The position numbers were made by a program, and so were the translations under genes. The notes beneath the pieces were generated by a model. That model saw nothing but the letters and a program-made list of their open reading frames with translations. It did no database searches and was not told the DNA's origin. From NCBI GenBank assembly GCA_000027065.2, contig FN543093.2:3042074-3106073 (forward strand): a stretch of DNA of 64,000 nt. The letters are read 5' to 3'. The stretch comes from Cronobacter turicensis z3032. GTDB taxonomy: Bacteria > Pseudomonadota > Gammaproteobacteria > Enterobacterales > Enterobacteriaceae. This document shows, one piece after another, positions 49,280-60,211 of this stretch (positions are counted from its first letter, which is position 1; every line of letters starts with the position of its first letter).

Positions 49280-50076
49280 TACGCCATCCCCAGCCAGTGG
49301 AGGATCTCCTGTCCGTGGCTGTCATATAACAATTTGGCGCTCATCACCGCCGAAACGATAACGATCATCGGGCGGATCAGGCGCTGTCCTTTACTTAATA
49401 CCAGACGCGAGCCTAAGCGCGCGCCGAGAAACTGACCGGCAAGCATCACAAAGCCGGTACCCCAGATAACTTTGCCGCCGATGATAAACAGCAGCAAACC
49501 CCCGACGTTAGAGGTGGCGTTAAGCACTTTGGCGTGGGCGGTGGATTTGGCGAGGTTAAAACCGGCGAGCGTCACAAACGCCAGCGCATAAAACGAGCCC
49601 GCGCCGGGGCCGAAAAAGCCGTCGTAAAAACCAACGCAACCGCCCGCCACCAGCGCGAACGGCAGGCCATACAGCCTGCGCTGGCGATCGTCCTCGCCAA
49701 GGCGCGGCATCAGCAGAAAATAGAGGCCGATGGCGATCACCAGCACCGGCAGGATCTGGCGCAGAATATCGGACTGCACATGCTGCACCAGCAGGGCGCC
49801 GCTGGTGGAGCCGATAAACGTCATCAGGATGTTGAGTTTCTGGTCACGCAGGCTGACCACGCCGCGACGGATAAAATAGAGCGAGGCGGACAGCGAGCCG
49901 CCGCACGCCTGCAGTTTATTGGTCGCCAGCGCCTGGGCAGGCGACATGCCCGCCGCCAGCAGCGCGGGAACGGTCAACAGCCCGCCGCCGCCCGCGAGGG
50001 CATCGATAAAGCCCGCCAGCAACGCGACAAAAAAGAGCGCGGTCAGCAACAGCGGCGAAACCATAAACCAGTCCAT
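49279..50076 (-). CDS. yfcA: TauE/SafE-family sulfite/anion exporter YfcA
   Basis: Inner-membrane transporter with about eight helices, TSUP family; substrate unknown. The glycine-rich GFIDALAGGGGLLTVPALL (near residues 22-40) and its later repeat VGFYDGFFGPGAGSFYAL show the internal duplication of the family. ATG 50076 (MDWFMVSPLL) has AAGGA eight bases upstream. An ATG three codons earlier (50085, MAVMDWF) has no usable spacing. 265 residues from the chosen start. Confidence 0.9.
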   Translation of the reverse strand: MDWFMVSPLLLTALFFVALLAGFIDALAGGGGLLTVPALLAAGMSPAQALATNKLQACGGSLSASLYFIRRGVVSLRDQKLNILMTFIGSTSGALLVQHVQSDILRQILPVLVIAIGLYFLLMPRLGEDDRQRRLYGLPFALVAGGCVGFYDGFFGPGAGSFYALAFVTLAGFNLAKSTAHAKVLNATSNVGGLLLFIIGGKVIWGTGFVMLAGQFLGARLGSRLVLSKGQRLIRPMIVIVSAVMSAKLLYDSHGQEILHWLGMA

Positions 50077-50097
50077 CACGGCCATCCTTAGTCGGTG

Positions 50098-50922
50098 TTA
50101 AAGAACGTGTTTGTCGAGCAACGCCTGACACGACGGCGGCAATGGCGGCGGCGTGGTTTTCTCAGGTTTGCTGCTGCCAGGCGCCGCAGGCTTAAACCAG
50201 CTTTGCAGCTCGTCGCCGCAGCCATCCCCCGCCGGCGGCGGATCCTGCTCCACGCACTCCAGGCTGTCCGGCGGGCAACGCAGACGCACGTGCATATGGG
50301 CGCGATGCTGGAACCACGGACGCACTTTGCGCAGCCAGTCGCGATCCGGCCCGGCATCCAGGCAGAGCTGCTGCTTGATGGCCGGATTTACGAAGATGCG
50401 GGTCACTTCATCATCAAGCGCCGCGAGCTTGATCAGCCCGCCGATTTCCGGCTTCCAGAGTGACTGCACCACGGATTTCCCGTCGTCTGACACCAAATCC
50501 AGCGCCTGCGGACGGCGCAGTTGCGCCGCGCTCCAGCGCGTTTTCGGCAGTTGCAGGAAAATATCGACATCAAGCCCCGTCTGGTGACTGGCGTGGCCGC
50601 CGTTAAAGCGCCCGCCCGCCGGCATACCCATATCGCCCACCAGTACGGTGCCGAGCTGTAACTGATTGACCTGATTGCTCAGACGTTCGATAAAGCGCAC
50701 CAGCTCCGGATGACCAAAATAGCGGCGCTGGTCGGTACGCATTATCTGATAATGCTCTGACTGTATCGGCAGCGGCTGCGCGCCGACGATACACCCATTG
50801 GAAAAGGTACCGATCGACTGGGCGGCGCCCGGGATCGGCTGCGTGATTTTCTGCCACGGCGTGGCGGCGCTTGCCGCGCTGCAAGCAAGCAGCGCCAGCA
50901 AGGCTAAGCAGAGTTTTTTCAT
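50098..50922 (-). CDS. mepA: penicillin-insensitive murein endopeptidase MepA
   Basis: Periplasmic zinc DD/LD-endopeptidase that cuts peptidoglycan cross-links. The 274-residue precursor has a signal peptide (about residues 1-19, LLACSAASA) and the LAS-family metal motif [15 protein letters not shown] (about 109-123), with [12 protein letters not shown] near residue 206 supplying the later His. Its Cys residues fit the family disulfides. It lies four bases after aroC. Confidence 0.95.
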   Translation of the reverse strand: MKKLCLALLALLACSAASAATPWQKITQPIPGAAQSIGTFSNGCIVGAQPLPIQSEHYQIMRTDQRRYFGHPELVRFIERLSNQVNQLQLGTVLVGDMGMPAGGRFNGGHASHQTGLDVDIFLQLPKTRWSAAQLRRPQALDLVSDDGKSVVQSLWKPEIGGLIKLAALDDEVTRIFVNPAIKQQLCLDAGPDRDWLRKVRPWFQHRAHMHVRLRCPPDSLECVEQDPPPAGDGCGDELQSWFKPAAPGSSKPEKTTPPPLPPSCQALLDKHVL

Positions 50923-50926
50923 TTAC

Positions 50927-52012
50927 TTACCAGCGAGGAAGCGTGGTGGTGACATCCGCGTTCTGGGCGCGGTGACGCAGCAGGTGATCCATCAGCACGA
51001 TAGCCATCATCGCCTCGGCGATCGGCACCGCGCGTATGCCCACGCACGGATCGTGACGCCCGCGGGTGATCATCTCCACTTCGTCGCCGAAGCGGTTAAC
51101 GGTGCGGCCCGGCACGGTGATGCTGGAGGTGGGCTTCAGCGCGATATTCGCAACAATCTGCTGGCCGCTGCTGATGCCGCCGAGAATGCCGCCCGCGTGG
51201 TTGCTCTGAAACCCCTCTTTGGTGATTTCGTCGCGGTTCTCGCTGCCTTTCAGCGCCACGACGCCAAACCCTTCGCCAATCTCAACGCCCTTAACGGCGT
51301 TAATGCTCATCAGCGCGTGGGCGATGTCAGCATCGAGACGGTCAAATACCGGCTCGCCGAGGCCCGGCGGCACGTTGTCGGCGACAACCGTCACTTTCGC
51401 GCCGATGGAGTCGCCCTCTTTTTTCAGCGCGCGCATCAGTTCGTCCAGCGCTTCCAGCTTATCGGCATCCGGTGAGAAGAACGGGTTCTGCTCCACCTGC
51501 GCCCAGTCTTTGATATCCAGCGGAATATCGCCCATTTGGGTCAGGCAGGCGCGGATGACGATGCCGAATTTCTGCGCCAGATATTTTTTGGCGATAGCGC
51601 CTGCCGCCACGCGCATGGCGGTTTCACGTGCGGAAGAGCGCCCGCCGCCGCGATAGTCGCGCAGGCCATATTTCTGTTCGTAGGTGTAATCGGCATGCCC
51701 TGGACGGAACACATCTTTAATGGCGCTGTAATCCTGGGAGCGCTGATCGGTGTTTTCAATCAGCAGGCCGATGCTGGTGCCGGTCGTCACGCCTTCAAAC
51801 ACGCCGGAGAGAATTTTCACCTGGTCCGGTTCGCGGCGCTGCGTGGTGTAACGGGAGGTGCCAGGACGGCGGCGATCGAGATCGTGTTGCAGGTCGGCTT
51901 CGCTCAGCGCAATGCCCGGCGGCACGCCGTCAATGATGCAGCCGAGCGCCAGACCATGCGACTCGCCGAAGGTGGTTACGCGAAAGAGTTGTCCAAGAGT
52001 GTTGCCTGCCAT
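50927..52012 (-). CDS. aroC: chorismate synthase
   Basis: Last step of the shikimate pathway: EPSP to chorismate with reduced FMN. The 361-residue protein has the family signatures [14 protein letters not shown] (about residues 17-30), [14 protein letters not shown] and [18 protein letters not shown]. The ATG at 52012 (MAGNTLG) is used; the preceding GTG codon is in frame but unlike the family. It sits between prmB and mepA in one orientation. Confidence 0.97.
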   Translation of the reverse strand: MAGNTLGQLFRVTTFGESHGLALGCIIDGVPPGIALSEADLQHDLDRRRPGTSRYTTQRREPDQVKILSGVFEGVTTGTSIGLLIENTDQRSQDYSAIKDVFRPGHADYTYEQKYGLRDYRGGGRSSARETAMRVAAGAIAKKYLAQKFGIVIRACLTQMGDIPLDIKDWAQVEQNPFFSPDADKLEALDELMRALKKEGDSIGAKVTVVADNVPPGLGEPVFDRLDADIAHALMSINAVKGVEIGEGFGVVALKGSENRDEITKEGFQSNHAGGILGGISSGQQIVANIALKPTSSITVPGRTVNRFGDEVEMITRGRHDPCVGIRAVPIAEAMMAIVLMDHLLRHRAQNADVTTTLPRW

Positions 52013-52076
52013 CACGGCTCCGTTGTCGTGTCGTTGTGGTGTTGTCGTTATTCAGCGGGCCCGCGCCCGCCTGTTT

Positions 52077-53009
52077 TTAATCTTTGTAGATGCTGAAGTG
52101 TTCGCGCGCGCTGATGAGCTGCGCTTTAGTCAGCATAAAGACGCCGTCGCCGCCGTTGTCGAACTCAAGCCAGGTAAACGGCACGTCAGGGTACTGCTCC
52201 ATCAGATGTACCATGCTGTTACCGACTTCACAAATCAGAATACCGTTGTCGGTCAGGTAGTCCGGCGAGCAGGCCAGAATGCGGCGCGCGAGCTTCAGCC
52301 CGTCGCTGCCCGCCGCCAGGCCGAGTTCCGGCTCGTGGCGATATTCGTTCGGCAGATCGGACATATCTTCTTCATCCACATACGGCGGATTGGTGACGAT
52401 AATGTCGTACTGCACTTTCGGCAGGTCGCGGAACAGATCGGAGCGGATCGGCGTGACGTGATGGATAAGCCCGTGCTCTTCAATGTTGTGCTCGGTAACG
52501 GCCAGCGCGTCGGTGGAGATATCCACCGCGTCGACTTCCGCATTCGGGAAGGCGTAGGCGCAGGCGATAGCGATACAGCCGCTGCCGGTGCACATATCGA
52601 GAATGTGCTGCGGTTCGTGGTCGATAAGCCCGGCGAAGTGATTATTGATTAACTCGCCAATCGGCGAACGCGGCACCAGCACGCGCTCATCGACATAAAA
52701 TTCGTGGCCGCAGAACCAGGCTTTGTTAGTGAGATAGGCCACCGGAATGCGCTCGTTAACGCGGCGGATCACTCGCTCGACAATACGGTGGCGCTCGCTG
52801 GAGGTCAGGCGCGCGGTGCGCATATCTTCCGGAATATCCAGCGGCAGGTAGAGCGACGGCAGCACCAGTTGCACCGCCTCATCCCAGGGGTTGTCCGTGC
52901 CGTGACCATACCAGATGCCGGCCGCGCTGAAGCGGCTCACCGCCCAACGCAACATATCCTGAATGGTATGCAGTTCACTGACTGCCTCATCGACGAAAAT
53001 TTTATCCAC
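52077..53009 (-). CDS. prmB: 50S ribosomal protein L3 N5-glutamine methyltransferase
   Basis: Methylates Gln150 of ribosomal protein L3. The 310-residue protein shows the SAM motif [12 protein letters not shown] (about residues 140-151) and the N5-glutamine methyltransferase signature NPPY ([13 protein letters not shown] near 208). The start is GTG at 53009 with GGAGGG four bases upstream. The open frame runs on to 53186 with no homology. Divergent from smrB. Confidence 0.95.
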   Translation of the reverse strand: MDKIFVDEAVSELHTIQDMLRWAVSRFSAAGIWYGHGTDNPWDEAVQLVLPSLYLPLDIPEDMRTARLTSSERHRIVERVIRRVNERIPVAYLTNKAWFCGHEFYVDERVLVPRSPIGELINNHFAGLIDHEPQHILDMCTGSGCIAIACAYAFPNAEVDAVDISTDALAVTEHNIEEHGLIHHVTPIRSDLFRDLPKVQYDIIVTNPPYVDEEDMSDLPNEYRHEPELGLAAGSDGLKLARRILACSPDYLTDNGILICEVGNSMVHLMEQYPDVPFTWLEFDNGGDGVFMLTKAQLISAREHFSIYKD

Positions 53010-53170
53010 ACTGCCCTCCGCATGACGCTCCGCGTTAAATTCGGCGGCTAGTTTGCCATGAAGGCGGCGATAAATCAGCAACCGGCGCGTCATCCCCGAA
53101 AAATGGCTTTTGTTTGGCGACGCGCCAAACTCGGGTAAACTGCCTGCGCAAAGAGGAAGAAGAGAAGAAG

Positions 53171-53722
53171 ATGAAAAAGAAGCCATCGCTGAGTGAGGAA
53201 GAAAAGTCGCTGTTTCGCGCGCTGATGAGCGGAACGCGCGAGCTGAAACAGGACACCATCGTGCACCCGCCTGCGCGTAAAAAGCTGCGCGAGGTGCCGC
53301 CCAAACGCCTGTTGCAGGAGCAGGTAGACGCCAGCCACTATTTTTCCGATGAATTCCAGCCGCTTCTGAACAGCGACGGGCCGATGCGCTATGTGCGCCC
53401 CGGCGTGGATCACTTCGAGCTGAAAAAACTGCGCCGTGGCGACTATTCGCCCGAGCTGTTTCTCGATCTCCACGGCCTGACCCAGATGCAGGCCAAGCAG
53501 GAGCTGGGCGCGCTTATCGCCGCCTGCCGCCGCGAACATGTGTTCTGCGCCTGCGTGATGCATGGCCACGGTAAACATATTCTCAAACAACAGACGCCGC
53601 TGTGGCTGGCTCAGCATCCGCACGTGATGGCCTTCCATCAGGCGCCGAAAGAGTATGGCGGCGACGCCGCGCTGTTGGTGCTGATTGAAGTGGAAGAGTG
53701 GCAGCCGCCGCAACTGCCTTAA
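53171..53722 (+). CDS. smrB: ribosome rescue endonuclease SmrB
   Basis: Smr-domain nuclease that cuts mRNA between collided ribosomes (formerly YfcN). The 183-residue protein has a basic N-terminus and the C-terminal Smr domain (about residues 95-175) with [15 protein letters not shown] and [14 protein letters not shown] 53171 after AGAAGAAG is chosen by homology ([15 protein letters not shown]). Followed by a strong terminator. Confidence 0.95.
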   Translation: MKKKPSLSEEEKSLFRALMSGTRELKQDTIVHPPARKKLREVPPKRLLQEQVDASHYFSDEFQPLLNSDGPMRYVRPGVDHFELKKLRRGDYSPELFLDLHGLTQMQAKQELGALIAACRREHVFCACVMHGHGKHILKQQTPLWLAQHPHVMAFHQAPKEYGGDAALLVLIEVEEWQPPQLP

Positions 53723-53748
53723 TCACACCGAACCTGATAGCAAAAACA

Positions 53749-53778
53749 GAAAGAGCCGCATCAGCGGCTCTTTTTCTT
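53749..53778. terminator. bidirectional terminator between smrB and sixA
   Basis: AAAGAGCCGC-ATCA-GCGGCTCTTT followed by TTCTTTT on the plus strand; on the minus strand TTTCTGTTTTTG follows the stem. Serves both converging genes. Confidence 0.9.
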
Positions 53779-53797
53779 TTCAGGGTACAGGCGGGTA

Positions 53798-54286
53798 TTA
53801 CATCGCTTTCGCCATTTTGAGATTGCAGGGGCTCATCTGCCAGTTAAAGACGCCCTTATCGTTATCGCCCTCAACCGTCACGCAGGCGATAGCGGACGTG
53901 GAGAACATCGGCGGCGTTTCGCCAGGGCAGAGTTCCGCCACCAGATAACCGACCAGCGGCAGGTGGGAGATAACCATCACCGCGCTGACGCCGTCACGGG
54001 CCAGAACATGGAGGTAATCGCTCACCAGACCCACATCGCCGCAGGGCGTAAGCTCCGGCAGCACTTCGGTTTTGACAGGCAGGCTCATGGCCTCTTTCAC
54101 GACGTCCAGTGTCTGTTCGGCTCGCAGGAAAGGGCTCACCAGAACACGTTCGATATCCACCTTTTGACCTTTTAACCAGGTCGCCATTTGACGGGATTCA
54201 TCACAACCGCACACGGTCAGAGGACGAACCGAATCACTGGCGGCATCGAGTGCTGCGTCGCCGTGACGCATGATAAAAACTTGCAT
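53798..54286 (-). CDS. sixA: phosphohistidine phosphatase SixA
   Basis: Removes phosphate from phosphohistidine, acting on ArcB and on the nitrogen phosphotransferase NPr in E. coli. The 162-residue histidine-phosphatase-fold protein has the RHG motif at residues 7-9 (FIMRHGDAALDA) and a second His in VISHLPLVGYL. Single gene between smrB and the fadIJ operon. Confidence 0.95.
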   Translation of the reverse strand: MQVFIMRHGDAALDAASDSVRPLTVCGCDESRQMATWLKGQKVDIERVLVSPFLRAEQTLDVVKEAMSLPVKTEVLPELTPCGDVGLVSDYLHVLARDGVSAVMVISHLPLVGYLVAELCPGETPPMFSTSAIACVTVEGDNDKGVFNWQMSPCNLKMAKAM

Positions 54287-54492
54287 ATTGCACCGCTTTT
54301 GTTGACCAGAAGCGCCAGCGAAGCCTTGAAAAAAGCAATGCGCTTTTTAAGGGTATCGTCTGGCGGTCGGGCATTGTGCCTGATCCGTACTTCGAATGAA
54401 ACGCTGTTTTTTACCTTATTGACGTAAGTATAGTCAATCACTGTTTACAAATTAGCCAGCGCTGCGTTTTCGAAGCCAGGAACTACGCTATA

Positions 54493-56646
54493 TCAGACCG
54501 TCAGTTCAGCCTGCGGGTTCCCCGCGTGCCAAAATGTTTGCCCGGTCTGCGCCATGCGCAACAGCCTGTCGCACGGGGTAAAACGGTCTCCGTAACGGGT
54601 GGAAAGACGAGTGAGCGTCGCCACCACTGCCGCCGCGCCGAGCGTATCCATATAACGGAACGGGCCGCCAAGAAACGGCGGAAAACCGATGCCAAACACC
54701 GCGCCGATATCGCCGTCGCGCGCCGAGCGCACCACGCCTTCATCCAGACACCGCGCCGCCTCGTTAAGCATCATCATGACGCAGCGCTCGGCTATCTCCT
54801 CGCCGCTCAGTTTCCCACCCGGTTTGACGCCAATAAGCCCGTAAACCGCAGGGTCAGCCTGCTTGTTGCTTTTACGCCCTTTCGCCGGATAAAGATAGAA
54901 ACCGCGGCCATTTTTTCTGCCTTTGCGATCGTCATTCAAAATTGCTGCAACGGCGTCTCCCGGCGCGCTGAATCGTGGCCCGTAAGCGCGCTCCAGCACC
55001 GGCATAATTTTAGTGCCGACATCAATCCCGACTTCATCCAACAGCTGGATCGGGCCGACCGGAAAGCCCCTTTTGACCAGCGCCTCGTCGATTTTCTCAA
55101 TGCTCTCCCCTTCCATCAGGCAGCGCATCGCCTCATTAATGTAGGGCGCCAGAATACGGTTAACGTAGAACCCGGCGCAGTCGGCTACCACAATCGGCGT
55201 TTTGCCCTGCTTTTTGGCAAGCTGCACGGTGGTGGCAATGGTTTCCGCGCTGGTGCCCGCGTGCGGGATAACTTCTACCAGCGGCATTTTATCCACCGGG
55301 CTGAAGTAATGTAGGCCAATGACCTGCTCCGGGCGCGCGGCGCCTGCGGCGATATCGCCGATAGGCAGCGACGAGGTATTAGAGGCGAAAATCGTGTGCG
55401 GCGCGGTATGCGCTTCGATTTCCGCCACCATGTTTTGCTTGAGCGTTAACTCTTCGAAAACCGCTTCCACAACAATATCGCGCTGATGGAACCCTCGATA
55501 ATCGGTGCTGGCGGAGATAAGCGCCATTTGGGCGTCGCGTTCGCTGGCGCGCAGATGACGGCGGCGCACTTTTTTCTCAAGCAGATCCCAGCTGTATTTC
55601 AGGGCGTGGTTAATGCCCTTTTCGCTAATGTCTTTGATACGCACCGGCAGCCGGGCTTTGGTGGCGGTGACATACGCAATCCCGCCGCCCATCAGCCCGC
55701 CGCCCAGTACGCCGACCGAATGCAGCGCGCGCGGGGCGGCCTCGCTGCCGGTCTCTTTTTTAAGTTCGGTGGTGGCGAAGAACAGCCCTCGCAGCGCGGC
55801 GGATTCCGGCGTCATCGCCAGTTCGCCAAAGGCGCGGGCCTCTGCCTGATAACCGCTGGCGCTGCCCTGCTCAAGCCCGGTGCGCACCACGTCGATAATG
55901 CGCTGCGCCGCCGGGTAGTTGCCGTGGGTTTTCTGGTGCGTTTTCTGCGTCACCATGCGAAACAGCAGCGCGCGGCCAAGCGGGCCGGCGAGCACGCGCT
56001 CGCGCACCGGCAGGCGGCGCGGCGCAGGACGGCGCTTTTTCGCCAGTTCGGCAGCGGCTTCCAGCAGAATAGACTGCGGCACCACATCATCCACCAGCCC
56101 GGCTTTCAGCGCCTGACGCGGCCTCAGCTGTTTGCCTGCCAGGATCATCTCAAGCGCGGTGCTGACCCCCACCAGACGCGGCAGTCGCTGCGTACCGCCG
56201 GAGCCTGGCAGCAGCCCCAGTTGGACTTCCGGCAGCCCAAGCTGCGTTTTCGCATCGTCGGTACAGATGCGGCTGTGGCAGGCGAGCGCGAGCTCCAGCC
56301 CGCCGCCGAGACAGGCGCCGTGAATGGCCGCGACTACATGCACCGGCAGCGCGCGGATCTCCGCCATGATCTGCTGCCCCTGGCTTGCCAGCGCTTCGGC
56401 CTCCTGCGCGCTCTGGCAGTGCGCAATCATGTTGATATCCGCCCCGGCGATAAAGTTATCCGGCTTGGCGGAGATAAACACTACGCCCGCGAGATCGCGG
56501 TTGTCGCGAAGCGTTTTCACGATGGCGCGCACGTCGCGGGCAAATTCCGCTTTCAGCGTGTTCATTTTCTCGCCCGGTACGTCGATGGTCACCACCGCCA
56601 CGTTGTCCGGGCGCATCTGTAAATCAAATGCGGATGTCGATTCCAT
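54493..56646 (-). CDS. fadJ: fatty-acid oxidation complex subunit alpha FadJ
   Basis: Enoyl-CoA hydratase/3-hydroxyacyl-CoA dehydrogenase/epimerase of anaerobic beta-oxidation. The 717-residue protein has an N-terminal crotonase domain (about 1-190; [16 protein letters not shown]) and a C-terminal dehydrogenase region ([15 protein letters not shown] near 313). ATG 56646 ([10 protein letters not shown]) overlaps the fadI stop by one base. It is slightly longer than E. coli FadJ (714). Confidence 0.96.
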   Translation of the reverse strand: MESTSAFDLQMRPDNVAVVTIDVPGEKMNTLKAEFARDVRAIVKTLRDNRDLAGVVFISAKPDNFIAGADINMIAHCQSAQEAEALASQGQQIMAEIRALPVHVVAAIHGACLGGGLELALACHSRICTDDAKTQLGLPEVQLGLLPGSGGTQRLPRLVGVSTALEMILAGKQLRPRQALKAGLVDDVVPQSILLEAAAELAKKRRPAPRRLPVRERVLAGPLGRALLFRMVTQKTHQKTHGNYPAAQRIIDVVRTGLEQGSASGYQAEARAFGELAMTPESAALRGLFFATTELKKETGSEAAPRALHSVGVLGGGLMGGGIAYVTATKARLPVRIKDISEKGINHALKYSWDLLEKKVRRRHLRASERDAQMALISASTDYRGFHQRDIVVEAVFEELTLKQNMVAEIEAHTAPHTIFASNTSSLPIGDIAAGAARPEQVIGLHYFSPVDKMPLVEVIPHAGTSAETIATTVQLAKKQGKTPIVVADCAGFYVNRILAPYINEAMRCLMEGESIEKIDEALVKRGFPVGPIQLLDEVGIDVGTKIMPVLERAYGPRFSAPGDAVAAILNDDRKGRKNGRGFYLYPAKGRKSNKQADPAVYGLIGVKPGGKLSGEEIAERCVMMMLNEAARCLDEGVVRSARDGDIGAVFGIGFPPFLGGPFRYMDTLGAAAVVATLTRLSTRYGDRFTPCDRLLRMAQTGQTFWHAGNPQAELTV

Positions 56647-57956
56647 TATTCGGCCTCCAGTACCATTGCCGCGCCAAGCCCGCCCGCCGCACACGCGGTG
56701 ACCAGCCCGAAACCGCCGCCGCGGCGGCGCAGTTCATTAAGCGTCTGGGTGATCATTCGCGCGCCGGTCGCCGCGAACGGGTGCCCGTAGGCGATAGATC
56801 CGCCGAGCACGTTAAATTTGCTTTCATCCACCTCGCCGGTGGCCTGGCTGCGGCCCAGCACCTCGCGGGCGAAGCGGTCGCTTGCCAGCAGCTTCAGGTT
56901 GGCGAGCGTTTGCGAGGCGAACGCCTCATGCATATCAATAAGCGTGAGATCGGCCATCGTCAGTCCGGCGCGCTCCAGCGCCAGCGGCGTCGACCAGGCC
57001 GGGCCCAGCAGCATATCCTGCCAGACATCCACCGCCGTAAAGGCGTAGCTGCGCAGGTAGCCGAGCGGCGTCAGGCCGAGTTCGCGGGCGCGGGATTCCG
57101 TCATCAGAATCACCGCTGCCGCGCCATCGGTGAGCGGCGTGCTGTTGGCGGCGGTCACGGTGCCATGTTTACGGTCGAACGCCGGACGCAGTTTCGTGTA
57201 ATCGGCCAGCGACGAGTTTTTACGGATGTTGTTATCTTCACTGAGCGGCTCGCGGTATGGCGGCGTGTAAGCGGTCATCACTTCTTCACGCAATTTGCCC
57301 TCCGCCCACGCCTGGGCCGCCAGCTGGTGCGAGCGATGCGCCAGCGCGTCCTGTTGTTCGCGGGTGATGCCATGCGTTTTCGCCATCTGCTCGGCGGTAT
57401 CGCCCATGCGAAGCCCGGTGGAATATTCCGCCACGGCGGGCGGTACCGGCAGCAGATCGCGCAAACGCAGGCGCGAGAAAAGTTTCAGTCGCTGCCCGGC
57501 AGTGCGGGCTTTGTTCGCATCCACCAGCGTGCGCGCCAGTTTTTTACTGACGCCTATCGGCAGTACGGAGGAAGAATCGGCCCCGCCGGCGATCCCGGCG
57601 CGAATAGTGCCCGCCATCAGGCTTTCTGCGACGTTCGCCACCGCCTGAAAACTGGTGGCGCAGGCGCGGCTGACGCTGTAGGCGTCGGTATGGACGCTCA
57701 TGCCGGTGCCAAGCACAATTTCGCGCGCGATGTTTGGCGCCTCCGGCATTTGCACCACCTGACCGAAGACGAGCTGTTCAATCACGTCAGGCGGAATTTC
57801 GCTGCGGGCCAGCAGTTCGCCGACCACCATTTTACCGAGATCGACCGCCGGAACGCCGTGGTACGCCGTCGCCTGACGGGCGAAAGGCGTGCGCAATCCA
57901 CTGACAATGGCAATGCGATCCCCCTGACGGGTGACCAGCGGTAGTGCCTGACTCAT
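56646..57956 (-). CDS. fadI: 3-ketoacyl-CoA thiolase FadI
   Basis: Thiolase of the FadIJ complex; cleaves 3-ketoacyl-CoA. The 436-residue protein has the nucleophilic Cys in [14 protein letters not shown] (near residue 99), the His in [17 protein letters not shown] and the C-terminal Cys in [14 protein letters not shown]. First gene of fadIJ, with a FadR operator 33 bases upstream of its ATG. Confidence 0.97.
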   Translation of the reverse strand: MSQALPLVTRQGDRIAIVSGLRTPFARQATAYHGVPAVDLGKMVVGELLARSEIPPDVIEQLVFGQVVQMPEAPNIAREIVLGTGMSVHTDAYSVSRACATSFQAVANVAESLMAGTIRAGIAGGADSSSVLPIGVSKKLARTLVDANKARTAGQRLKLFSRLRLRDLLPVPPAVAEYSTGLRMGDTAEQMAKTHGITREQQDALAHRSHQLAAQAWAEGKLREEVMTAYTPPYREPLSEDNNIRKNSSLADYTKLRPAFDRKHGTVTAANSTPLTDGAAAVILMTESRARELGLTPLGYLRSYAFTAVDVWQDMLLGPAWSTPLALERAGLTMADLTLIDMHEAFASQTLANLKLLASDRFAREVLGRSQATGEVDESKFNVLGGSIAYGHPFAATGARMITQTLNELRRRGGGFGLVTACAAGGLGAAMVLEAE

Positions 57957-57988
57957 AACGTTCCCCTGTAAAAGGCTAAAAATGTATT

Positions 57989-58005
57989 AAGTGGTCTGAC
58001 CTGAT
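57989..58005. promoter_or_regulatory. FadR operator of fadIJ
   Basis: AAGTGGTCTGACCTGAT matches FadR consensus AACTGGTCNGACCAGTT with the TGGTCTGACC core intact. Long-chain acyl-CoA would release FadR and induce fadIJ. Confidence 0.85.
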
Positions 58006-58123
58006 AACAGTTTTAACCAGAATTTTACATTCAGCCAATCACATAAAGGAAAAATTGCGAGGCAAAACACGAATTACGTAACAAGAAATGCGCCCCGGCG
58101 AGACCGGGGCGTAAGCGGCAGGA

Positions 58124-58408
58124 TTAACGCAGGCTCAACTGGAAAATAACGGTTTCGGCCTGGCAGGCGAAAACAAAATCGATGTCCAGACGCACGCCGT
58201 CGGCTTCTTCAGTAAAGCGCGGGGTTATCTGGCATGGCTCGGACTCGACTTCACGCGCTCTGGCGGTGAGTGCCGCCAGGGTGGCGTCGGCGTCGGCGCG
58301 GTTTGCGAATACGCGGCTGTAAGAGGCGACGCAGTCGGTGTTATCTATAATGGTGCCAACATCAATACAGCAGCAAACCGGGGTTTCATCAGCACTGCAT
58401 TTGGTCAT
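58124..58408 (-). CDS. yfcZ: YfcZ/YiiS family protein
   Basis: Conserved 94-residue protein of unknown function, with a Cys-rich N-terminus (TKCSADETPVCCCIDVG) and the same length as E. coli YfcZ. It lies between fadIJ and divergent fadL. No motif indicating function is recognised. Confidence 0.92.
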   Translation of the reverse strand: MTKCSADETPVCCCIDVGTIIDNTDCVASYSRVFANRADADATLAALTARAREVESEPCQITPRFTEEADGVRLDIDFVFACQAETVIFQLSLR

Positions 58409-58500
58409 GGTGATTTCCTCTGTATTTACTGAAAAGGGATACGTCTATTTTACGCCCCGACCCGAGACCTCTCTACCTGTTCTTCCGGTTTGCGCCCATA

Positions 58501-58516
58501 AGTGACCGAAATCACA
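58501..58516. promoter_or_regulatory. CRP-like site upstream of fadL
   Basis: AGTGA-CCGAAA-TCACA is one base from the CRP consensus TGTGA-N6-TCACA. It lies about 150 bases before the predicted fadL start point; CRP activation of fadL is known in E. coli. Confidence 0.65.
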
Positions 58517-58628
58517 CTTAAAAATGATCTAACGCAATAATCACCAGATTGATGAATTGTCGCACCCCGAAATTTTGCTAAACGGATCGCGTTTCTTAGA
58601 TCACAATTGAAAAAACTTATAAACATAC

Positions 58629-58659
58629 TTGCAACATCTCTGCTGGTCGGACCTATACT
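58629..58659 (+). promoter_or_regulatory. fadL promoter
   Basis: -10 TATACT (58654-58659) with a TTGCAA -35-like box (58629-58634) 19 bases upstream. The first FadR operator overlaps the -10 box. Confidence 0.6.
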
Positions 58660-58681
58660 CTCGCCACTGGTCTGATTTCCC
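58641..58681. promoter_or_regulatory. tandem FadR operators of fadL
   Basis: TGCTGGTCGGACCTATA (58641-58657) and CACTGGTCTGATTTCCC (58665-58681) both keep the CTGGTC-N-GA core. One overlaps the -10 region and the other the start point, the two-site arrangement known in E. coli fadL. Confidence 0.85.
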
Positions 58682-58766
58682 TGCCGTACCTCAGACCCTA
58701 CACTCCGCGCTCCTGTTACGTCACGTAACATTATTTGAATAAAAATAAATGGATGAGGTTATGGTC

Positions 58767-60086
58767 ATGCGCCAGAAAACCCTGTTTACCAAATCTGCTT
58801 TAGCAGTCGCAGTGGCAATCGTGTCTTCTCAGGCCTGGTCCGCAGGTTTCCAGTTAAACGAATTCTCTGCCTCCGGTCTGGGCCGCGCCTATTCCGGTGA
58901 AGGCGCTATGGCGGATGACGCAGGCAACGTCAGCCGTAACCCGGCGCTGATTACCATGTTTGATCGCCCGACTTTCTCCGGCGGGGCGATTTTCGTCGAC
59001 CCGGATGTGAATGTGTCTGGTCAATCCCGTACGGGCCGCAGCCTGGACGCCGATAACATCGCGCCGACCGCCTGGGTGCCGAACCTGCACTTTGTCGCGC
59101 CGATTAACGAGCAGTTTGGCTGGGGCGCGTCCGTCACCTCCAACTACGGTCTCGCCACCGAATATAACAATGGCTACACCGCAGGTTCCGTCGGCGGCAA
59201 AACCGACCTCGAAACGCTGAACCTGAACCTCAGCGGCGCGTATCGCCTCGATGACCACTGGAGCTTCGGTGTAGGCTTCGACGCTGTGTATGCGCGCGCC
59301 AAAATCGAGCGTTATGCGGGCGACCTGGGCCCCATCCTTGCAGGCTCTGGCCGTGTCCCGCCTGCGTTAGCTCCGACCGTTGCAGGTATTCCCGCTGATA
59401 CGCAAATCTCCTATCTGAAAGGCGACGAGTGGGGCTTTGGCTGGAACGCCGGTATTCTTTATGAGCTGGATAAGAACAACCGCTACGGCTTTACTTACCG
59501 CTCTGAAGTGAAAATCGACTTTGACGGCGACTATAAAAGCAGCCTCCCGGGCGCCTTTAACCCGCTGTTAAGCCAATTTGGTCTGTTCGGTACGGGCGGA
59601 GAAACCATCCCGGGCTCGCTGACCCTGAACCTGCCTGAAATGTGGGAAATCTCTGGTTATAACCGTATCGCGCCGCAGTGGGCCGTTCACTATAGCCTGA
59701 CCTACACCAGCTGGAGCCAGTTCCAGGAGCTGAAAGCGACCAATAACAACGGCGACACGCTGTTTAAGAAAGAAGAGAAATACCGGGACGCGTACCGCAT
59801 CGCCCTCGGCACCACCTATTATATGGACGACAACTGGACCTTCCGTACCGGTATCGCCTTTGATGACAGCCCGGTGCCAGAGCAGCAGCGCTCCATCTCT
59901 ATTCCTGACCAGGACCGTCTCTGGCTGAGCGCCGGTACAACTTACGCCTTCAATGAAGACGCCTCTGTGGATGCCGGTGTGTCTTATATGCACGGCCAGC
60001 ACGTTGAATTCACCGAAGGCCCGTACACCTTCAAATCTGAAGGTAAAGCCTGGCTGTATGGCGTGAACTTTAACTACCGTTTCTGA
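58767..60086 (+). CDS. fadL: long-chain fatty acid outer-membrane transporter FadL
   Basis: 14-strand outer-membrane barrel that imports long-chain fatty acids and also serves as a receptor for some phages. The 439-residue precursor starts at ATG 58767 ([13 protein letters not shown]): GAGG lies eight bases upstream, whereas the in-frame ATGs at 58749 and 58761 lack spacing. Signal peptide about residues 1-25 (AWS), mature start [21 protein letters not shown] (hatch domain). Ends in Phe (NFNYRF), typical of barrels. An extracellular loop near 190-215 is shorter than and different from E. coli. Confidence 0.95.
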   Translation: MRQKTLFTKSALAVAVAIVSSQAWSAGFQLNEFSASGLGRAYSGEGAMADDAGNVSRNPALITMFDRPTFSGGAIFVDPDVNVSGQSRTGRSLDADNIAPTAWVPNLHFVAPINEQFGWGASVTSNYGLATEYNNGYTAGSVGGKTDLETLNLNLSGAYRLDDHWSFGVGFDAVYARAKIERYAGDLGPILAGSGRVPPALAPTVAGIPADTQISYLKGDEWGFGWNAGILYELDKNNRYGFTYRSEVKIDFDGDYKSSLPGAFNPLLSQFGLFGTGGETIPGSLTLNLPEMWEISGYNRIAPQWAVHYSLTYTSWSQFQELKATNNNGDTLFKKEEKYRDAYRIALGTTYYMDDNWTFRTGIAFDDSPVPEQQRSISIPDQDRLWLSAGTTYAFNEDASVDAGVSYMHGQHVEFTEGPYTFKSEGKAWLYGVNFNYRF

Positions 60087-60101
60087 TAGAAATATCACGA
60101 C

Positions 60102-60129
60102 AAAGGCGAGCTGCGGCTCGCCTTTTTAT
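60102..60129 (+). terminator. Rho-independent terminator of fadL
   Basis: AAAGGCGAGC-TGCG-GCTCGCCTTTTTATT, a ten-pair stem with T-run, 16 bases after the stop. Confidence 0.92.
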
Positions 60130-60211
60130 TGCGCCTTATCGTTCAGAAATAAAAAAGCGAGCCCCGGCCCGTCTTTTTTTATTTGTCCTAAGAATGAACG
60201 TTTCCGGCGTT

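Larger units (their letters stand above)
58409..58766. other. yfcZ-fadL divergent control region
   Basis: A 358-base region holding the fadL promoter, two FadR operators and a CRP-like site (each listed). The first ~100 bases next to yfcZ contain nothing else recognised. An open frame at 58450-58731 on the minus strand crosses these sites and is not called. Confidence 0.7.

Noticed and set aside
55486..57944. Two long open frames (378 and 438 codons) opposite fadJ and fadI
   Set aside because: Antisense shadows of well-identified beta-oxidation genes.
60150..60185. Terminator of mlaA
   Set aside because: The stem is only about five pairs with a G-T pair; the nearby T-run is suggestive but not enough to call.
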